A stretch of DNA of 64,000 bases from Brevundimonas diminuta ATCC 11568 (GCF_000204035.1 NZ_GL883086.1:402288-466287), one strand, 5' to 3'. Positions 1 to 10,063 are shown, counted from the first letter of the stretch. Translations and numbers: made by a program. Notes: a model not told the origin generated them from the sequence alone.

Positions 1-585
1 ACCGTCATCGGGCCGGGCGTCCAGATCGGCCGCGACTGCCTGATCAGCCCCGGCGTCACCGTCGGCTTCGCCCTGCTAGGCGACCGGGTGAAGCTGCTGG
101 CGGGCGCGCGGATCGGCGAGGCGGGCTTCGGCGCCGCCGGGTCCAGGGCCGGGCCGGTGGACATTCCGCAACTGGGCCGCGTCATCCTGCAGGACGGCGT
201 GACGGTCGGCGCCAATTCCTGCATCGACCGAGGCGCCTATGACGACACTGTCATCGGCGAGAACACCAAGATCGATAATCTGGTCATGATCGGCCACAAC
301 TGCGTCATCGGCCGCAACAATCTGATGGCGGCGCACACCGGCATCTCGGGTTCAGTCACCAGCGGCGACAACTGCATCTTCGGCGGCCGGGCGGGCGTGG
401 GCGACCACATCACCATCGGCGAGGGCGCTCGCGTCGCGGCCGGAGGCGGCGTCCTTGCCGACATTCCGCCGGGCGAGACCTGGTCCGGCTATCCCGCCAA
501 GCCCATCCGCCAGTTCTTGCGCGAGACGGTGTGGCTGTCCAAACAGGCGTCCCAGAAGAAGGGCGCGAAGGAATCGAAAGCATGA
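1..585 (+). CDS. lpxD: UDP-3-O-acylglucosamine N-acyltransferase LpxD (5' end missing)
   Basis: This is the C-terminal 194 residues of LpxD, which adds the second hydroxyacyl chain to UDP-3-O-acylglucosamine in lipid A synthesis, using acyl-ACP in the cytoplasm. The visible part is a left-handed beta helix of hexapeptide repeats (IGPGVQIG, VGANSCID, VIGENTKID) followed by a short Lys-rich tail. The motif MIGHNCVIG carries the family catalytic histidine. The reading frame is open from base 1, so the N-terminal uridine-binding domain lies outside the window. The stop overlaps the fabZ start (ATGA), and the order lpxD-fabZ-lpxA-lpxI-lpxB is the usual lipid A operon. Confidence 0.95.
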   Translation, partial: TVIGPGVQIGRDCLISPGVTVGFALLGDRVKLLAGARIGEAGFGAAGSRAGPVDIPQLGRVILQDGVTVGANSCIDRGAYDDTVIGENTKIDNLVMIGHNCVIGRNNLMAAHTGISGSVTSGDNCIFGGRAGVGDHITIGEGARVAAGGGVLADIPPGETWSGYPAKPIRQFLRETVWLSKQASQKKGAKESKA

Positions 586-1046
586 GCGAAGACAACAAGA
601 TCGATTACGCCGAGGTGATGCGTCGCCTGCCGCACCGCTATCCCTTCCTGCTGGTCGACAAGGCCGAGGACTTCGTGGCGGCGACCTCGATCGTGGGCGT
701 CAAGAACGTCACCCACAACGAGCCCTTCTTTCCCGGTCACTTCCCGATCGATCCGGTCATGCCGGGCGTGCTGATCGTCGAGGCCATGGCCCAGACGGGC
801 GCTCTGCTGATGTCCAAGTCGCTGGACGTGGCGGTGGCCGACAAGGTCATCATGTTCATGTCGATTGACGGCGTGCGCTTCCGCAAGCCTGCGCGTCCGG
901 GCGACCAACTGCGCATGGAGGTCAAGGTGATCAAGGCGCGCGGCGACGCCTACAAGTTCCGTGGCGAGACCTTCATCGACGGCAAACTCGCAGCGGAAGC
1001 CGAGTTCATGGCCATGGTCGTGACCGTGGCGGAGCCCGCCCAGTGA
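582..1046 (+). CDS. fabZ: 3-hydroxyacyl-ACP dehydratase FabZ
   Basis: The 154-residue protein has the full-length FabZ hot-dog fold. It dehydrates 3-hydroxyacyl-ACP to trans-2-enoyl-ACP in fatty acid elongation and competes with LpxA/LpxD for hydroxyacyl-ACP. The catalytic His53 is in FPGHFPIDPVMPGVL and the catalytic Glu67 is in EAMAQ. I chose the ATG at 582 because it overlaps the lpxD stop and gives the family length; an upstream in-frame start at 531 would only add a low-quality leader inside lpxD. It sits inside the lipid A operon and is translationally coupled on both sides. Confidence 0.97.
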   Translation: MSEDNKIDYAEVMRRLPHRYPFLLVDKAEDFVAATSIVGVKNVTHNEPFFPGHFPIDPVMPGVLIVEAMAQTGALLMSKSLDVAVADKVIMFMSIDGVRFRKPARPGDQLRMEVKVIKARGDAYKFRGETFIDGKLAAEAEFMAMVVTVAEPAQ

Positions 1047-1831
1047 CCATCCACCCGACCGCCGTCGTCGACGCCTCGGCGACCCTGGCGGACGGGGTCG
1101 AGATCGGCCCGTTCTGCACCGTCGGGCCGGGCGTGGCCCTGGCCTCCGGCGTGCGTCTGGTCAGCCATGTGGTGATCCAGCAGGACGCCAGCGTCGGCGC
1201 GAACACGACGATCCACCCCTTCGCCGTCATCGGCGGCGATCCGCAGCACGGCGGCTACAAGGGCGAGCCGGTGCGGCTGGAGATCGGCGAGAACAACCTG
1301 GTCCGCGAGCACTGCACCTTCAATCGGGGCACGCCTCAAGGAACGGGCGTCACCCGCGTCGGCTCGAACAACCTGTTCATGACCGGCGCCCACGTCGGCC
1401 ATGACTGCGTGGTCGGCGACAGCGTCACCATGGCCAACAACGCCACCCTGGGCGGTCACGTCCATGTCGGCGATCGGGTGTTTCTGGGCGGCCTTTGCGC
1501 CGTGCACCAGAACGGCCGGGTGGGGCAGGGCGCCATCGTCGGCGGTCTGGCCGCCGTGACGCGCGACGTCATTCCCTACGGCTCGGTCTGGGGCAACCAC
1601 GCCAGCCTGCACGGCCTCAACCTGATCGGGCTGAAGCGCAAGGGCTACGGCAAGGACGCGGTGCGTCGTCTGCTGGCCGCCTATCGCGATCTGTTCGAGG
1701 GCGAAGGCGTCTTTGCTGAGCGTCTGGATCGGGTCGAACAGGCCTATGCCGACCTGCCCGAGATCATGGAGATCACCGCCTTCATCCGTGACGGCGGCAA
1801 GCGCCCGCTGTGCCTGCCGGGCGCGGAATGA
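1043..1831 (+). CDS. lpxA: UDP-N-acetylglucosamine acyltransferase LpxA
   Basis: The 262-residue protein matches LpxA, which performs the first step of lipid A synthesis by transferring 3-hydroxyacyl from ACP to UDP-GlcNAc. The left-handed beta-helix repeats run over about residues 5-185, followed by the helical C-terminal domain. The catalytic histidine is His120 in GAHVGHDC. The start is a GTG that overlaps the fabZ stop (GTGA), and no ATG fits this N-terminus. It overlaps lpxI downstream in the same way, so the five genes form one coupled operon. Confidence 0.97.
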   Translation: MTIHPTAVVDASATLADGVEIGPFCTVGPGVALASGVRLVSHVVIQQDASVGANTTIHPFAVIGGDPQHGGYKGEPVRLEIGENNLVREHCTFNRGTPQGTGVTRVGSNNLFMTGAHVGHDCVVGDSVTMANNATLGGHVHVGDRVFLGGLCAVHQNGRVGQGAIVGGLAAVTRDVIPYGSVWGNHASLHGLNLIGLKRKGYGKDAVRRLLAAYRDLFEGEGVFAERLDRVEQAYADLPEIMEITAFIRDGGKRPLCLPGAE

Positions 1832-2667
1832 CGACCGCGCCCAAGCTGGCCTTGATCGCGGGGTCGGGCGACCTGCCCATCCGCGTCGCCCAACGCTGCG
1901 AGGCCGAGGGACGCGAGGTCTTCATCATCCGCCTGAAGGGCTTCGCCGACGCCCACCTGCACCGCTGGCCGGGACAGGACTTCGGCATGGCCGAGATCGG
2001 CAAGATCGTGAAGGCCATGCGGGCCGAGGGCTGTCGCGCGGTCTGTCTGGCGGGCTACGTCAACCGGCCGGATTTCAAGACGTTGAAGCCCGATCTGAAG
2101 GGCGCGTCCTTGCTGCCCGGCATTATCGCAGCGGCGTCCAAGGGCGACGACGCCTTGTTGCGGAAGATCTTGTCGGTGTTCGAGGATGAAGGCTTCGCCG
2201 TCGAAGGCGCGGACGACATCCTGGGCGGCGAGATGCTGGCGGCGGGCGCCTTGGGCCACGTAACGCCGACGGCCGAGCAGTTGGCGGACCTGAAGAAGGC
2301 GCTGCACATCGCTGAAAAGTCAGGCGAACTGGATATCGGTCAGGGCGCGGTCGTCTGCGACGGGCTGGTGCTGGCGGTTGAGGCGCAGGAAGGCACGGAC
2401 GAAATGCTGCGCCGTGTGGCGAGCCTGCCTGTCGACCTGCGCGGCTCGCCGGGCTTTGCGCGCGGCGCTCTGGGCAAGGCGCCCAAGCCGATCCAGGATC
2501 TGCGCGTCGACATGCCCGTTATCGGACCGACGACGGTCGAACTGGCCGCCGCTGCGGGTCTGGCCGGGATCGGCGGGTTCGAGGGGCGATTGATCGTCAT
2601 CGACCACGAAGGTCTGGTCGAAGCGGCCGACCGTCTGGGCCTGTTCGTCTGGGGAGAGCCGCGATGA
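1828..2667 (+). CDS. lpxI: UDP-2,3-diacylglucosamine pyrophosphatase LpxI
   Basis: The 279-residue protein is LpxI, the alphaproteobacterial replacement for LpxH, which hydrolyses UDP-2,3-diacylglucosamine to lipid X and UMP. The N-terminal part opens with LALIAGSGDLPIRVAQ, and the C-terminal catalytic domain carries DIGQGAVVCDGLVLAVE and the stretch KAPKPIQDLRVDMPVIG typical of the family. The ATG at 1828 overlaps the lpxA stop. Its position between lpxA and lpxB supports the call; no LpxH-type metallophosphatase is seen in the operon. Confidence 0.95.
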   Translation: MTTAPKLALIAGSGDLPIRVAQRCEAEGREVFIIRLKGFADAHLHRWPGQDFGMAEIGKIVKAMRAEGCRAVCLAGYVNRPDFKTLKPDLKGASLLPGIIAAASKGDDALLRKILSVFEDEGFAVEGADDILGGEMLAAGALGHVTPTAEQLADLKKALHIAEKSGELDIGQGAVVCDGLVLAVEAQEGTDEMLRRVASLPVDLRGSPGFARGALGKAPKPIQDLRVDMPVIGPTTVELAAAAGLAGIGGFEGRLIVIDHEGLVEAADRLGLFVWGEPR

Positions 2668-3830
2668 GCCGTCCGTTGAAGGTCATGCTGGTGGCGGCCG
2701 AGGCCTCGGGCGATGCGCTGGGCGCCGGACTGGCGCGGGCGTTGAAGGCGCGGCTGGGCAAGGACGTGGTCTTCGTCGGCGTGGGCGGCCCCAAGATGGC
2801 GGCCGAGGGCGTCGCCAGTCCCTTCGACATCGCCGAGCTGTCGATCCTGGGCTGGATCGAGGGGCTGAAGGCCTATGGCAAGGTCAAGAAGCGGGTGGCC
2901 GAGACGGCGACGCTGGCGGCGGCGGAAAAGCCGGACGCCGTGGTGCTGATCGACAGCTGGGGCTTCACCATCCGCGTGGCTCAGGCGATCCGTGCCGCCT
3001 CGCCGAAGACGCCGCTGATCAAATACGTGGGGCCGCAGGTCTGGGCCTCGCGGCCGGGCCGCGCCAAGACGCTGGCGGGGGCGGTGGATCATCTGCTGGC
3101 CCTCTATGCGCTGGATGCGCCCTGGTTCGAGAAGGCGGGTCTGCCGACGACGGTCGTGGGTTCGCAGGCGCTGCACGTCGACATGGCGGGGGCCGACGGC
3201 GCCCGCTTTCGGGCCGCGCGAGGCATTGCGGCGGATGCGCCGCTGCTGCTGGTCCTGCCGGGCAGCCGACCCAGCGAGATCACGCGCATGACGCCTGTCT
3301 ATGAGCAGGCGGTGAAGCAGTTGAAGGCCCAGATTCCGGGGCTGGAGATCGCCGTCGTCGCGGCGGGCACGGTCGCCGCCGACGTGGCGGGCCGGGTCGC
3401 CGCCTGGCCCTTCCGCGCCCATGTGGTGCAGGAAGCCGACAAGTACGACGCCATGAAGGCCGCGAACGCCGCCCTGGCCACCAGCGGCACGGTCTCGACC
3501 GAACTGGCGCTGGCGGGCGCGCCCATGGTCATCGCCTATAAGATCGACGGGCTGAGCTATGTGCTGATGAAGCGGCTGGTGACGGCCAAGCACATCACCC
3601 TGTTCAATATCGCCGCCGATGAAGCTATCGCGCCGGAGTTCATCCAGCATGAGGCGACGCCGCAGGCCTTGGCCAAGGAGGTCGGGCGGCTGCTGACCGA
3701 CCCTGAGGCGGCGGCCGAACAGGCGCGGCGTCAGACGGAGGCGTTGGATCTGATGGGACGAGGCGGGCCGGACCCGTCGGAACTCGCGGCTGATGCGGTG
3801 CTCCGGGTGATCGCGGCGAAGGCGGGCTGA
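2664..3830 (+). CDS. lpxB: lipid-A-disaccharide synthase LpxB
   Basis: The 388-residue protein is LpxB, a GT19 glycosyltransferase that joins lipid X and UDP-2,3-diacylglucosamine into the lipid A disaccharide at the inner face of the inner membrane. The N-terminus has VAAEASGDALGAGL, the middle KYVGPQVWASRPGR, and the nucleotide-binding half LPGSRPSEI and ATSGTVSTELAL. The start overlaps the lpxI stop (ATGA). It is the last gene of the operon, followed 39 bp later by the convergent trpC end. Confidence 0.97.
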   Translation: MSRPLKVMLVAAEASGDALGAGLARALKARLGKDVVFVGVGGPKMAAEGVASPFDIAELSILGWIEGLKAYGKVKKRVAETATLAAAEKPDAVVLIDSWGFTIRVAQAIRAASPKTPLIKYVGPQVWASRPGRAKTLAGAVDHLLALYALDAPWFEKAGLPTTVVGSQALHVDMAGADGARFRAARGIAADAPLLLVLPGSRPSEITRMTPVYEQAVKQLKAQIPGLEIAVVAAGTVAADVAGRVAAWPFRAHVVQEADKYDAMKAANAALATSGTVSTELALAGAPMVIAYKIDGLSYVLMKRLVTAKHITLFNIAADEAIAPEFIQHEATPQALAKEVGRLLTDPEAAAEQARRQTEALDLMGRGGPDPSELAADAVLRVIAAKAG

Positions 3831-3869
3831 TCCTCCACACCCCGCGGGGATGAGCGGTAAGTGGGAAGC

Positions 3870-4673
3870 TTAGGCCAGCAAGGCTCGCGTGGCCGCTTCG
3901 ACATCCGCCTGACGCATCAGGCTTTCGCCAACCAGCAGGGCGCGGGCGCCGGCGTCGGCCACGCGCGCTACATCCTGCGGCGTAAACAGGCCGCTTTCGG
4001 CGACCAGCAGCGCGCCGTCAGGGCTCAACGCCGCCAATTGCTCGGTCGTCGCCAGATCGACCTCGAAGGTGCGCAGCGAGCGGTTGTTGACGCCGATCAG
4101 GGCGTCGTCGCGGCCTTGAACCAGCTTGGCGGCGCGGGCCATTTCATCGGCGTCGTGCGTTTCGATCAGGGCGTCCATGCCCCAGCGGGTCGCCTCGGCC
4201 AGCAGGTCTGCGGCCAGGGCGTCGTCCACCATGTCCATGATGATCAGGATGCAGTCGGCGCCCAGAGCCCGGCTCTCGGCCACCTGCCACGGATCGACCA
4301 GGAAGTCCTTGCGCAGGCAGGGCAGGGCGACCGCCGCGCGCGCGGCCGTCAGATAGGCGTCGTCGCCCTGAAAACTGGGGCCGTCGGTCAGGACGGAGAG
4401 GCAGGAGGCCCCGCCGCGCTCATAGGCTTGAGCGAGGGCGGGCGGGTCGAAGTCGGCGCGGATCAGGCCCTTGGACGGGCTGGCCTTCTTGATCTCGGCG
4501 ATCAGGGCCGGGCGGCCGGTTTCGGAGAAACGGTCAGCCAGGGCGGCGCGGAAACCGCGCGGAGGCGAGGCCTCGCGGGCGCGGGCCTCGATGGCGTCCT
4601 GTGATACGGCGGCCTTGCGGGCGGCGACATCCTCGCGCTTGTAGGCGGCGATGCGGTCCAGAACGTCGCTCAT
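3870..4673 (-). CDS. trpC: indole-3-glycerol phosphate synthase TrpC
   Basis: The 267-residue protein is a stand-alone TrpC (beta/alpha barrel) that converts CdRP to indole-3-glycerol phosphate in tryptophan synthesis. The family signature [16 protein letters not shown] holds the catalytic Lys/Glu, and [15 protein letters not shown] and VAESGL form the phosphate-binding end of the barrel. It is not fused to TrpF. Its ATG meets the stop of trpD, so it is the last gene of the trpGDC operon and is probably translationally coupled. Confidence 0.97.
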   Translation of the reverse strand: MSDVLDRIAAYKREDVAARKAAVSQDAIEARAREASPPRGFRAALADRFSETGRPALIAEIKKASPSKGLIRADFDPPALAQAYERGGASCLSVLTDGPSFQGDDAYLTAARAAVALPCLRKDFLVDPWQVAESRALGADCILIIMDMVDDALAADLLAEATRWGMDALIETHDADEMARAAKLVQGRDDALIGVNNRSLRTFEVDLATTEQLAALSPDGALLVAESGLFTPQDVARVADAGARALLVGESLMRQADVEAATRALLA

Positions 4674-5707
4674 CAGGCGTCCTCGTCTTCGATCGGCGCG
4701 TGGGAGACGCGCACCAGTTCAGCCAGGGCGGCGGCGGCGCGGCCGTCGTCGATGACGGCGGCGGCGAGTTCAGCGCCCGATTTCAGATCTTCGACCCGCC
4801 CGGCCACCACCAGGGCGGCGGCGGCGTTCAGCAGGACGATGTCGCGATAGGGGCCGCGCTCGCCCGCCAGCAGGGCCGTCAGGGCGGCGGCGTTATGCTC
4901 GGCGTCGCCGCCACGCAGATCATCCATCGTCGCCAGCGGCAGTCCGGCGTCGGCGGGCGTGACGGTGAAGCGGCGCACGGCGCCGTCCTTCCATTCGGCC
5001 ACCTCGGTCGGGCCTGTGGTGGTCAGTTCGTCCAGTCCCTGGCCGTTGACGGTCCAGGCGCGCCGCGCGCCGAGTCGGCCCAGCGCCTCGGCCAGCGGCT
5101 CCAGCAGGGCGGGATCATAGACGCCCATCACCTGATGCGTCGCGCCTGCCGGATTGCACAGCGGCCCCAGCAGGTTGAACACGGTGCGGAAGCCGATCTC
5201 GCCGCGCACCGGCCCGACATGGCGCATGGCCCCGTGATAGGTCGGCGCGAACAGGAAGGCGATGCCCGCCTGGTCCAGCGCCCGCGCCTGCTGGGCGGGC
5301 GTGGCGTCCAGGTTGACGCCCAGGGCGGCCAGAACGTCGGACGAGCCGGACTTGGAGCTGATGGCGCGGTTGCCGTGCTTGGCGACCTTCAGCCCCGCGC
5401 CCGCCAGTACGAAGGCGGCCGCCGTCGAGACGTTGTAGGTGTGCTGGCCGTCGCCGCCGGTGCCGCAGGTGTCGATCACCTGATCGAACGGGTGCTCCAG
5501 CGACAGGGCGGCCTCGCGCATGGCGCTGGCGAAGGCGACGATCTCGTCCACCGTCTCGCCGCGGATGCGCAGGGCGGTGACGGCGGCGGCGACCTGTGAC
5601 GGGGTGGGTTCGCCGCGCAGGCAGGCGGCGAAGAAGCTCTTGGCCTCATCCAGGTTCAGCACCTGTCCGTCGACCAGCTTGGCCAGCAGAGGCTTGATGC
5701 TGTCCAT
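4673..5707 (-). CDS. trpD: anthranilate phosphoribosyltransferase TrpD
   Basis: The 344-residue protein transfers the phosphoribosyl group of PRPP to anthranilate. The PRPP site is [17 protein letters not shown], and [15 protein letters not shown] is the second conserved loop. The length equals the usual stand-alone enzyme, so it is not fused to TrpG. Start and stop touch trpG and trpC by one base each, which points to tight coupling in a trpG-trpD-trpC unit. Confidence 0.97.
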   Translation of the reverse strand: MDSIKPLLAKLVDGQVLNLDEAKSFFAACLRGEPTPSQVAAAVTALRIRGETVDEIVAFASAMREAALSLEHPFDQVIDTCGTGGDGQHTYNVSTAAAFVLAGAGLKVAKHGNRAISSKSGSSDVLAALGVNLDATPAQQARALDQAGIAFLFAPTYHGAMRHVGPVRGEIGFRTVFNLLGPLCNPAGATHQVMGVYDPALLEPLAEALGRLGARRAWTVNGQGLDELTTTGPTEVAEWKDGAVRRFTVTPADAGLPLATMDDLRGGDAEHNAAALTALLAGERGPYRDIVLLNAAAALVVAGRVEDLKSGAELAAAVIDDGRAAAALAELVRVSHAPIEDEDA

Positions 5708-6297
5708 CAGACGTTCGCCGATCGTTTGACGCCCGCCAGATCGAGGAAGTTGGCGATCATCGCATGGCCGTGCTGGGTGGCGATGGATTCCGGGTGGAAC
5801 TGGACGCCGTGAATCGGCCGCGAGCGGTGCGACAGGCCCATGATCTCGCCGTCCTCTGTCCAGGCGGTGACCTCCAGCGCGTCGGGCAGGGTCTCGCGGC
5901 GCACGGCCAGCGAATGATAGCGCGTCGCCGTGAAGGGCGAGGGCAGGCCGCCGAAGACGCCGCGTCCCTCATGCAGGATGGGCGAGGTCTTGCCGTGCAT
6001 CAGGGTCTTGGCGCGCACCACCTCGCCGCCGAAGGCCTGGCCGATCGACTGGTGGCCCAGGCAGACGCCGAGGATGGGCATGGTCTCTGCGGCCGTTTCG
6101 ATCAGCGACAGGCAGATGCCCGCCTGATCGGGGGCGCAGGGGCCGGGCGACAGCAGGACGGCCTCGGGCTTCAGCGCCCAGGCTTCCTCGACGGTCAGGT
6201 CGTCGTTGCGGATGACGTGCGTCTGGGCGCCCAACTCCGCGAGGTAGTGGACGAGGTTGTAGGTGAAGCTGTCGTAGTTATCGACGACGAGGATCAT
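5707..6297 (-). CDS. trpG: anthranilate synthase glutamine amidotransferase subunit TrpG
   Basis: The 196-residue class I glutamine amidotransferase supplies ammonia to TrpE. The catalytic Cys is in [15 protein letters not shown] and the His-Glu pair in [10 protein letters not shown]. The start is the ATG at 6297 ([14 protein letters not shown]), the canonical N-terminus; an upstream in-frame extension exists but has no family similarity. About 310 bp separate it from trpE, and a small ORF on the opposite strand lies in that gap, so trpGDC likely has its own promoter. It could also serve as PabA for folate synthesis. Confidence 0.96.
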   Translation of the reverse strand: MILVVDNYDSFTYNLVHYLAELGAQTHVIRNDDLTVEEAWALKPEAVLLSPGPCAPDQAGICLSLIETAAETMPILGVCLGHQSIGQAFGGEVVRAKTLMHGKTSPILHEGRGVFGGLPSPFTATRYHSLAVRRETLPDALEVTAWTEDGEIMGLSHRSRPIHGVQFHPESIATQHGHAMIANFLDLAGVKRSANV

Positions 6298-6423
6298 GGC
6301 GAAGGCTTCTTGAAGACGGGGGAGGCAAGGCGGCCCCAAACATGGAAGACAGTCGGGCCGATTGAAAGCGGACGTTAAGCTGTCCGGGCGATACAGGAGC
6401 ATCGCCATCGGAAGAAATCCGTC

Positions 6424-6612
6424 TTGACCCCTGTAGAATGCATCCGTGACGCCCGCGCCCTGTTGAACGAGGCCCCGGCGGAACAACCGAAACCCCTGCG
6501 CCTGCTTGCCGCAGCCGCCTTCGCCGCCACAGCGGCGGTCCTCCTGGCCGGAACCATGATCGTGGGCCCCGGCGTGTCGTTTGACCAGGGTTCCACGGTT
6601 TCCAATCCTTAG
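6424..6612 (+). CDS. small putative membrane protein between trpG and trpE
   Basis: A 62-residue ORF on the strand opposite to the trp genes fills the 311-bp trpE-trpG gap. It has a polar N-terminus ([18 protein letters not shown]), one hydrophobic stretch at about residues 26-49 ([19 protein letters not shown]) and a short tail. The start would be TTG at 6424, with a weak GGAAG about ten bases upstream, and the stop overlaps the trpE stop by three bases. I do not recognise a family. The clean hydrophobic helix and fit to the gap argue for a real gene, but the TTG start and small size keep this tentative. Confidence 0.4.
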   Translation: MTPVECIRDARALLNEAPAEQPKPLRLLAAAAFAATAAVLLAGTMIVGPGVSFDQGSTVSNP

Positions 6613-8132
6613 ACTGATCCGCCGGCACCCTGGCCGCGAGTGGTCGCAGTGAATCGCCACGCTTCGGCGGCGGCCTTCATCGGCGCGCGAGCCTTGGCCA
6701 GGGTTTCAGCATATTCGGCGGCCGGGTCGCTGTCGGCGACGACGCCGGCGCCGGCTTGGACGAAGATCTGTCCCTTCGCGAACATGGCGGTGCGCAGGAC
6801 GATGCAGATGTCCGCTTCGCCATTGGCCGAGATGTAGCCGACGCCGCCGCCGTAGCCGACGCCGCGCTTCTCGGTCTCCAACTCGTCGATGACCTCCATC
6901 GCCCGCACCTTGGGCGCGCCCGAGAGCGTACCTGCCGGCAGGGCGGCCAGAAGCGTGTCCACCGCGTCCAGCTTGGGATCAGCCGCGCCGTTCACGTTGG
7001 AGACGATGTGCATGACCTGGCTGTAGCGCTCGACCACGAAGCTTTCCGTGACCTCGACCGAGCCGGGCTTAGAGACGCGGCCCACGTCGTTGCGGCCCAG
7101 GTCCAGCAGCATCAGATGCTCGGCCCGCTCCTTGGGATCTGCCAGCAGTTCGGCCTCCAGCGCTTTGTCCTGTTCGGCCGTGGCTCCGCGCGGGCGGGTG
7201 CCCGCCAGCGGCCGGATGGTGACGCGACCGTCCTTCAACCGGACCAGGATCTCCGGGCTGGACCCGGCCAGTTGGAAGTCGACGTAGTCGAGGAAGAACA
7301 GATAGGGCGATGGATTGCCGCGACGCAGCGACCGGTAGAAGGCGAACGGATCCTGGCTCCACGGGGCCGAGAAACGGTGCGCCAGCACGACCTGGAAGAT
7401 GTCGCCGGCGGCGATGTAGTCCTTGGCCCGCGCCACCATGCGGCCGAAGGCGGCCTCATCGACAGGGGAGTGGAAATCGGGCGCCGGGACCGGCTCGACT
7501 TCGCGCTGGATCGGCAGGGGGCCGCGCAGGCGGTCCTCGAAGTCCTCCAGACGGGCCTCGGCGGCGGCGTAGGCCTGGACAGGATCGCTCGCGGTGTCCG
7601 GATAGGCGGCGGCGATCAGGACGATCTCGTGCTTCACCGAATCGAAGATGGCGACCAGGGCCGGGCGCGCCATGACGGCGTCGGACAGGTCCAGCGGATC
7701 GGGATTTGCGGCGCCCAGCGGCTCCAGCAGACGCACCATGTCGTAGCCGAACACGCCGAACAGCCCGGCGGCCATCGGCGGCAGATCGGCGGGCAGTTCG
7801 AACTTGGTCGCCGCGATCAGGGCGCGCAAGGATTCCAGCGCGGGCCTGTCTTCGGGCGTGAAGACGTCGGACAGAACATCGGCGCCGCGCGCGATCTCGG
7901 CCTTGCCGTCTCGGCAGCGCCAGACCACGTCCGGCGACAGGGTTACGAAGGAGTAGCGGCCGTTGACGGCGCCGCCCTCGACCGACTCGAACAGGCTGGC
8001 GTAGCGCCGCCCGTGCCCGACCTTCAGGAAGGCCGAGACGGGGGTCTCCAGGTCATCGACCAGGCGGCGGACCAGAACCTGAGGGCGGCCCGCCGTCAGA
8101 CCGGCGATGAAGGCGTCGCGTTCTTCAAGCAT
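6609..8132 (-). CDS. trpE: anthranilate synthase component I TrpE
   Basis: The 507-residue chorismate-utilising enzyme makes anthranilate from chorismate with ammonia from TrpG. The N-terminal regulatory domain has SLFESVEGG, corresponding to the LLES tryptophan-binding motif, so feedback inhibition by tryptophan is expected. The catalytic domain has [45 protein letters not shown] and GYGGGVGYI. Its ATG overlaps the stop of the upstream ppiD-like gene by one base, so transcription probably starts upstream of that gene. No tryptophan-rich leader peptide is visible. Confidence 0.96.
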   Translation of the reverse strand: MLEERDAFIAGLTAGRPQVLVRRLVDDLETPVSAFLKVGHGRRYASLFESVEGGAVNGRYSFVTLSPDVVWRCRDGKAEIARGADVLSDVFTPEDRPALESLRALIAATKFELPADLPPMAAGLFGVFGYDMVRLLEPLGAANPDPLDLSDAVMARPALVAIFDSVKHEIVLIAAAYPDTASDPVQAYAAAEARLEDFEDRLRGPLPIQREVEPVPAPDFHSPVDEAAFGRMVARAKDYIAAGDIFQVVLAHRFSAPWSQDPFAFYRSLRRGNPSPYLFFLDYVDFQLAGSSPEILVRLKDGRVTIRPLAGTRPRGATAEQDKALEAELLADPKERAEHLMLLDLGRNDVGRVSKPGSVEVTESFVVERYSQVMHIVSNVNGAADPKLDAVDTLLAALPAGTLSGAPKVRAMEVIDELETEKRGVGYGGGVGYISANGEADICIVLRTAMFAKGQIFVQAGAGVVADSDPAAEYAETLAKARAPMKAAAEAWRFTATTRGQGAGGSV

Positions 8133-10063
8133 TACTTCTTGGCGGATGCGGGAGCAGCCGGAGCCGCAGGCGCAGCGGCCGGAGCCTCCACGCCCAGGGC
8201 TTGCAGGGCCAGGGCCGGGTCGTTGCGCGACTTGGTGCGTGCAGCGGCGGCGGCGATGGTGCGGTCGGCCAGGGTGTTGGCCAGCTCTTCGGTCAGACGC
8301 GGGCGGGCCTGTTCGGCCAGCGGCGCGGCCAGGGCCGGATTGGCGGCGTGGATGGCGTCCACGCGGCCGACGACGAAGGCGGTCTGCGACTGGGCGTCGG
8401 AGAAGACCTGACCCTTGCTCTGGCCGAACAGACCGCGCAGCACGCCGTCGCCGACTTGGGCCTGCGACTCGCGGCTCTGTTGCACGCCGGTGCGGACCGT
8501 CAGCGGGGCGCCGGCTTCGGCGGCCACCTTGGCGATGTCCTCGCCGGCGCGGACGCGACCGGCCAGTTGTTCAGCCTTGGCCGACAGCAGACGGGCGTTT
8601 TCACGCAGGGTCCACTGCTGGCCCAGCGGGGCGCGCACTTCGTCCAGCGTCGGCAGGGCCGACGGGCGGATGTCGTCCAGACGGACAGCGAAATACTGGC
8701 CGTCGCCGGCGTCGATCACATCGCTCTCGCCGCCCTTGGTCAGGGTGTAGGCGCTTTCCAGAACCTGACGCGGGGCGTTCATCGGCTGGCCGTCCGGCAG
8801 TTGGCCCTGCTGGGTGAAGGGCGGCAGCTGGATGACGCGGGCCTTGGCGGCCGTGGCGGCGTCGGCCAGGTTCTTGCCTTCCTGACGGGCCTTCTCGAAC
8901 TGCTCGACCTTGGCGTAGGTCGCGGCCTTGACGGCCTCTGCCTGCAGTTCCTGGGTCAAGGCGGGACGGGCGCTTTCCAGCGTCACGGCCTGACCGGCCT
9001 GAATGGCGGCCAGCTTGGCGACGGTGAAGCCCAGGCGACCCTGGATCGGGGCCGAAACCTGGTCGACGGCCAGGCCGAACACGGCGGCGCCGACGGCGGG
9101 GTCGCCCACGGCGGCCTGCGGCGTGGCCTTGTAGTCGCCCAGCTGGATGTTGTTGGCCTTGGCCACCTCGGCCGGAGCCTTGCCGGCGCGCAGGTCGGCG
9201 GCGATCTTGTCGGCGGCTTCCTTGGTCGGAACGGTCAGGGTGACGAAGGTGCGCTTTTCCGGATCAGCCAGGGCGGCCTTGCGGAACTCATAGCGCTCTT
9301 GAATCTGTTCTTCGGTGACGGTCGGGCGCGGGTCGTTCGGACCCGGCGTGAACAGCACCAGGGAGATCATGCGGAACTCGGGGCTGCGCAGACGCGCCTC
9401 GTTTTCCTTCATGAAGGCGGTCAGTTGGGCGTCGGTCGGGGCGCCCGCGCGGCCGGCCATGTCCTGAGTGACCGAGAACCAGCGGCCGTCGCGCGTTTCC
9501 AGCGCCTGACCCGCCAGCAGGGCGGCGTAGACGCGCGGCGCCTGAAGACCGGCGAACACGGCCGAACCGACGTGCGAGGTGACATACTGGTCGCGCAGAT
9601 CCTGCTCGAGCATTTCCGAGGTCAGGTTCTGCTGGGCCAGGGCCTGGGCGTAGAGGTCTTTGTCGAACTGGCCGGTGATCTGGTTGAAGAAGGCCGGAAT
9701 CTTGCGGATTTCCGCCAGCACCAGCTCCTTGCCCGGACGGATGCCCGCCTTATAGGCCCAGTCCAGGAAGCCCAGGCGCTGAGTCTGGCTGTCCAGATAC
9801 TGCTGGTGCAGGTTTTCCTTGACCATGTCGTCATAGCTGACTGGACGACCGGCCTGTTCCTGCAGATTGGCGCGCACGCGTTCGAAGTCGCCGCGGAACT
9901 GGTTGGAATCGACGCTGCGGTCCCCGGCGCTGATGATATGGCGCGGCCCCAGGTTGGCGAAGATGTCGGATTGCGCCCCGACGATCAGGAAGCTGAGGAT
10001 GATCAGGGCGAACAGGCCGGCGGCCCATTTCGACTTGGCGAAGTTTCGGAAGTACGTGATCAT
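8132..10063 (-). CDS. PpiD/SurA-like periplasmic folding factor (peptidylprolyl isomerase family)
   Basis: The 643-residue protein has a cytoplasmic start (MITYFRNFAKSKW), one membrane anchor at about residues 14-30 (AGLFALIILSFLIVGAQS) and a large periplasmic part. The region at about 35-200 resembles the SurA N-terminal domain, the middle (about 230-390) a parvulin-like rotamase domain, and the tail is Ala/Pro-rich. PpiD proteins are membrane-anchored chaperones at the Sec exit that help outer membrane proteins fold. Placing it directly before trpE with a one-base overlap is an operon arrangement, not a functional link. The isomerase active site looks degenerate, as in many PpiD proteins. 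Confidence 0.85.
   Translation of the reverse strand: MITYFRNFAKSKWAAGLFALIILSFLIVGAQSDIFANLGPRHIISAGDRSVDSNQFRGDFERVRANLQEQAGRPVSYDDMVKENLHQQYLDSQTQRLGFLDWAYKAGIRPGKELVLAEIRKIPAFFNQITGQFDKDLYAQALAQQNLTSEMLEQDLRDQYVTSHVGSAVFAGLQAPRVYAALLAGQALETRDGRWFSVTQDMAGRAGAPTDAQLTAFMKENEARLRSPEFRMISLVLFTPGPNDPRPTVTEEQIQERYEFRKAALADPEKRTFVTLTVPTKEAADKIAADLRAGKAPAEVAKANNIQLGDYKATPQAAVGDPAVGAAVFGLAVDQVSAPIQGRLGFTVAKLAAIQAGQAVTLESARPALTQELQAEAVKAATYAKVEQFEKARQEGKNLADAATAAKARVIQLPPFTQQGQLPDGQPMNAPRQVLESAYTLTKGGESDVIDAGDGQYFAVRLDDIRPSALPTLDEVRAPLGQQWTLRENARLLSAKAEQLAGRVRAGEDIAKVAAEAGAPLTVRTGVQQSRESQAQVGDGVLRGLFGQSKGQVFSDAQSQTAFVVGRVDAIHAANPALAAPLAEQARPRLTEELANTLADRTIAAAAARTKSRNDPALALQALGVEAPAAAPAAPAAPASAKK

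Noticed and set aside
2340-3650. Long minus-strand frame of 436 codons across lpxI and lpxB
   Set aside because: It lies fully inside two clear genes, is rich in Arg/Gly/His/Gln as expected of high-G+C shadow frames, and has no domain.
5700-8200. Tryptophan attenuator before trpE or trpG
   Set aside because: No short Trp-rich leader frame or terminator/antiterminator pair could be seen; trpE is coupled to the gene upstream.
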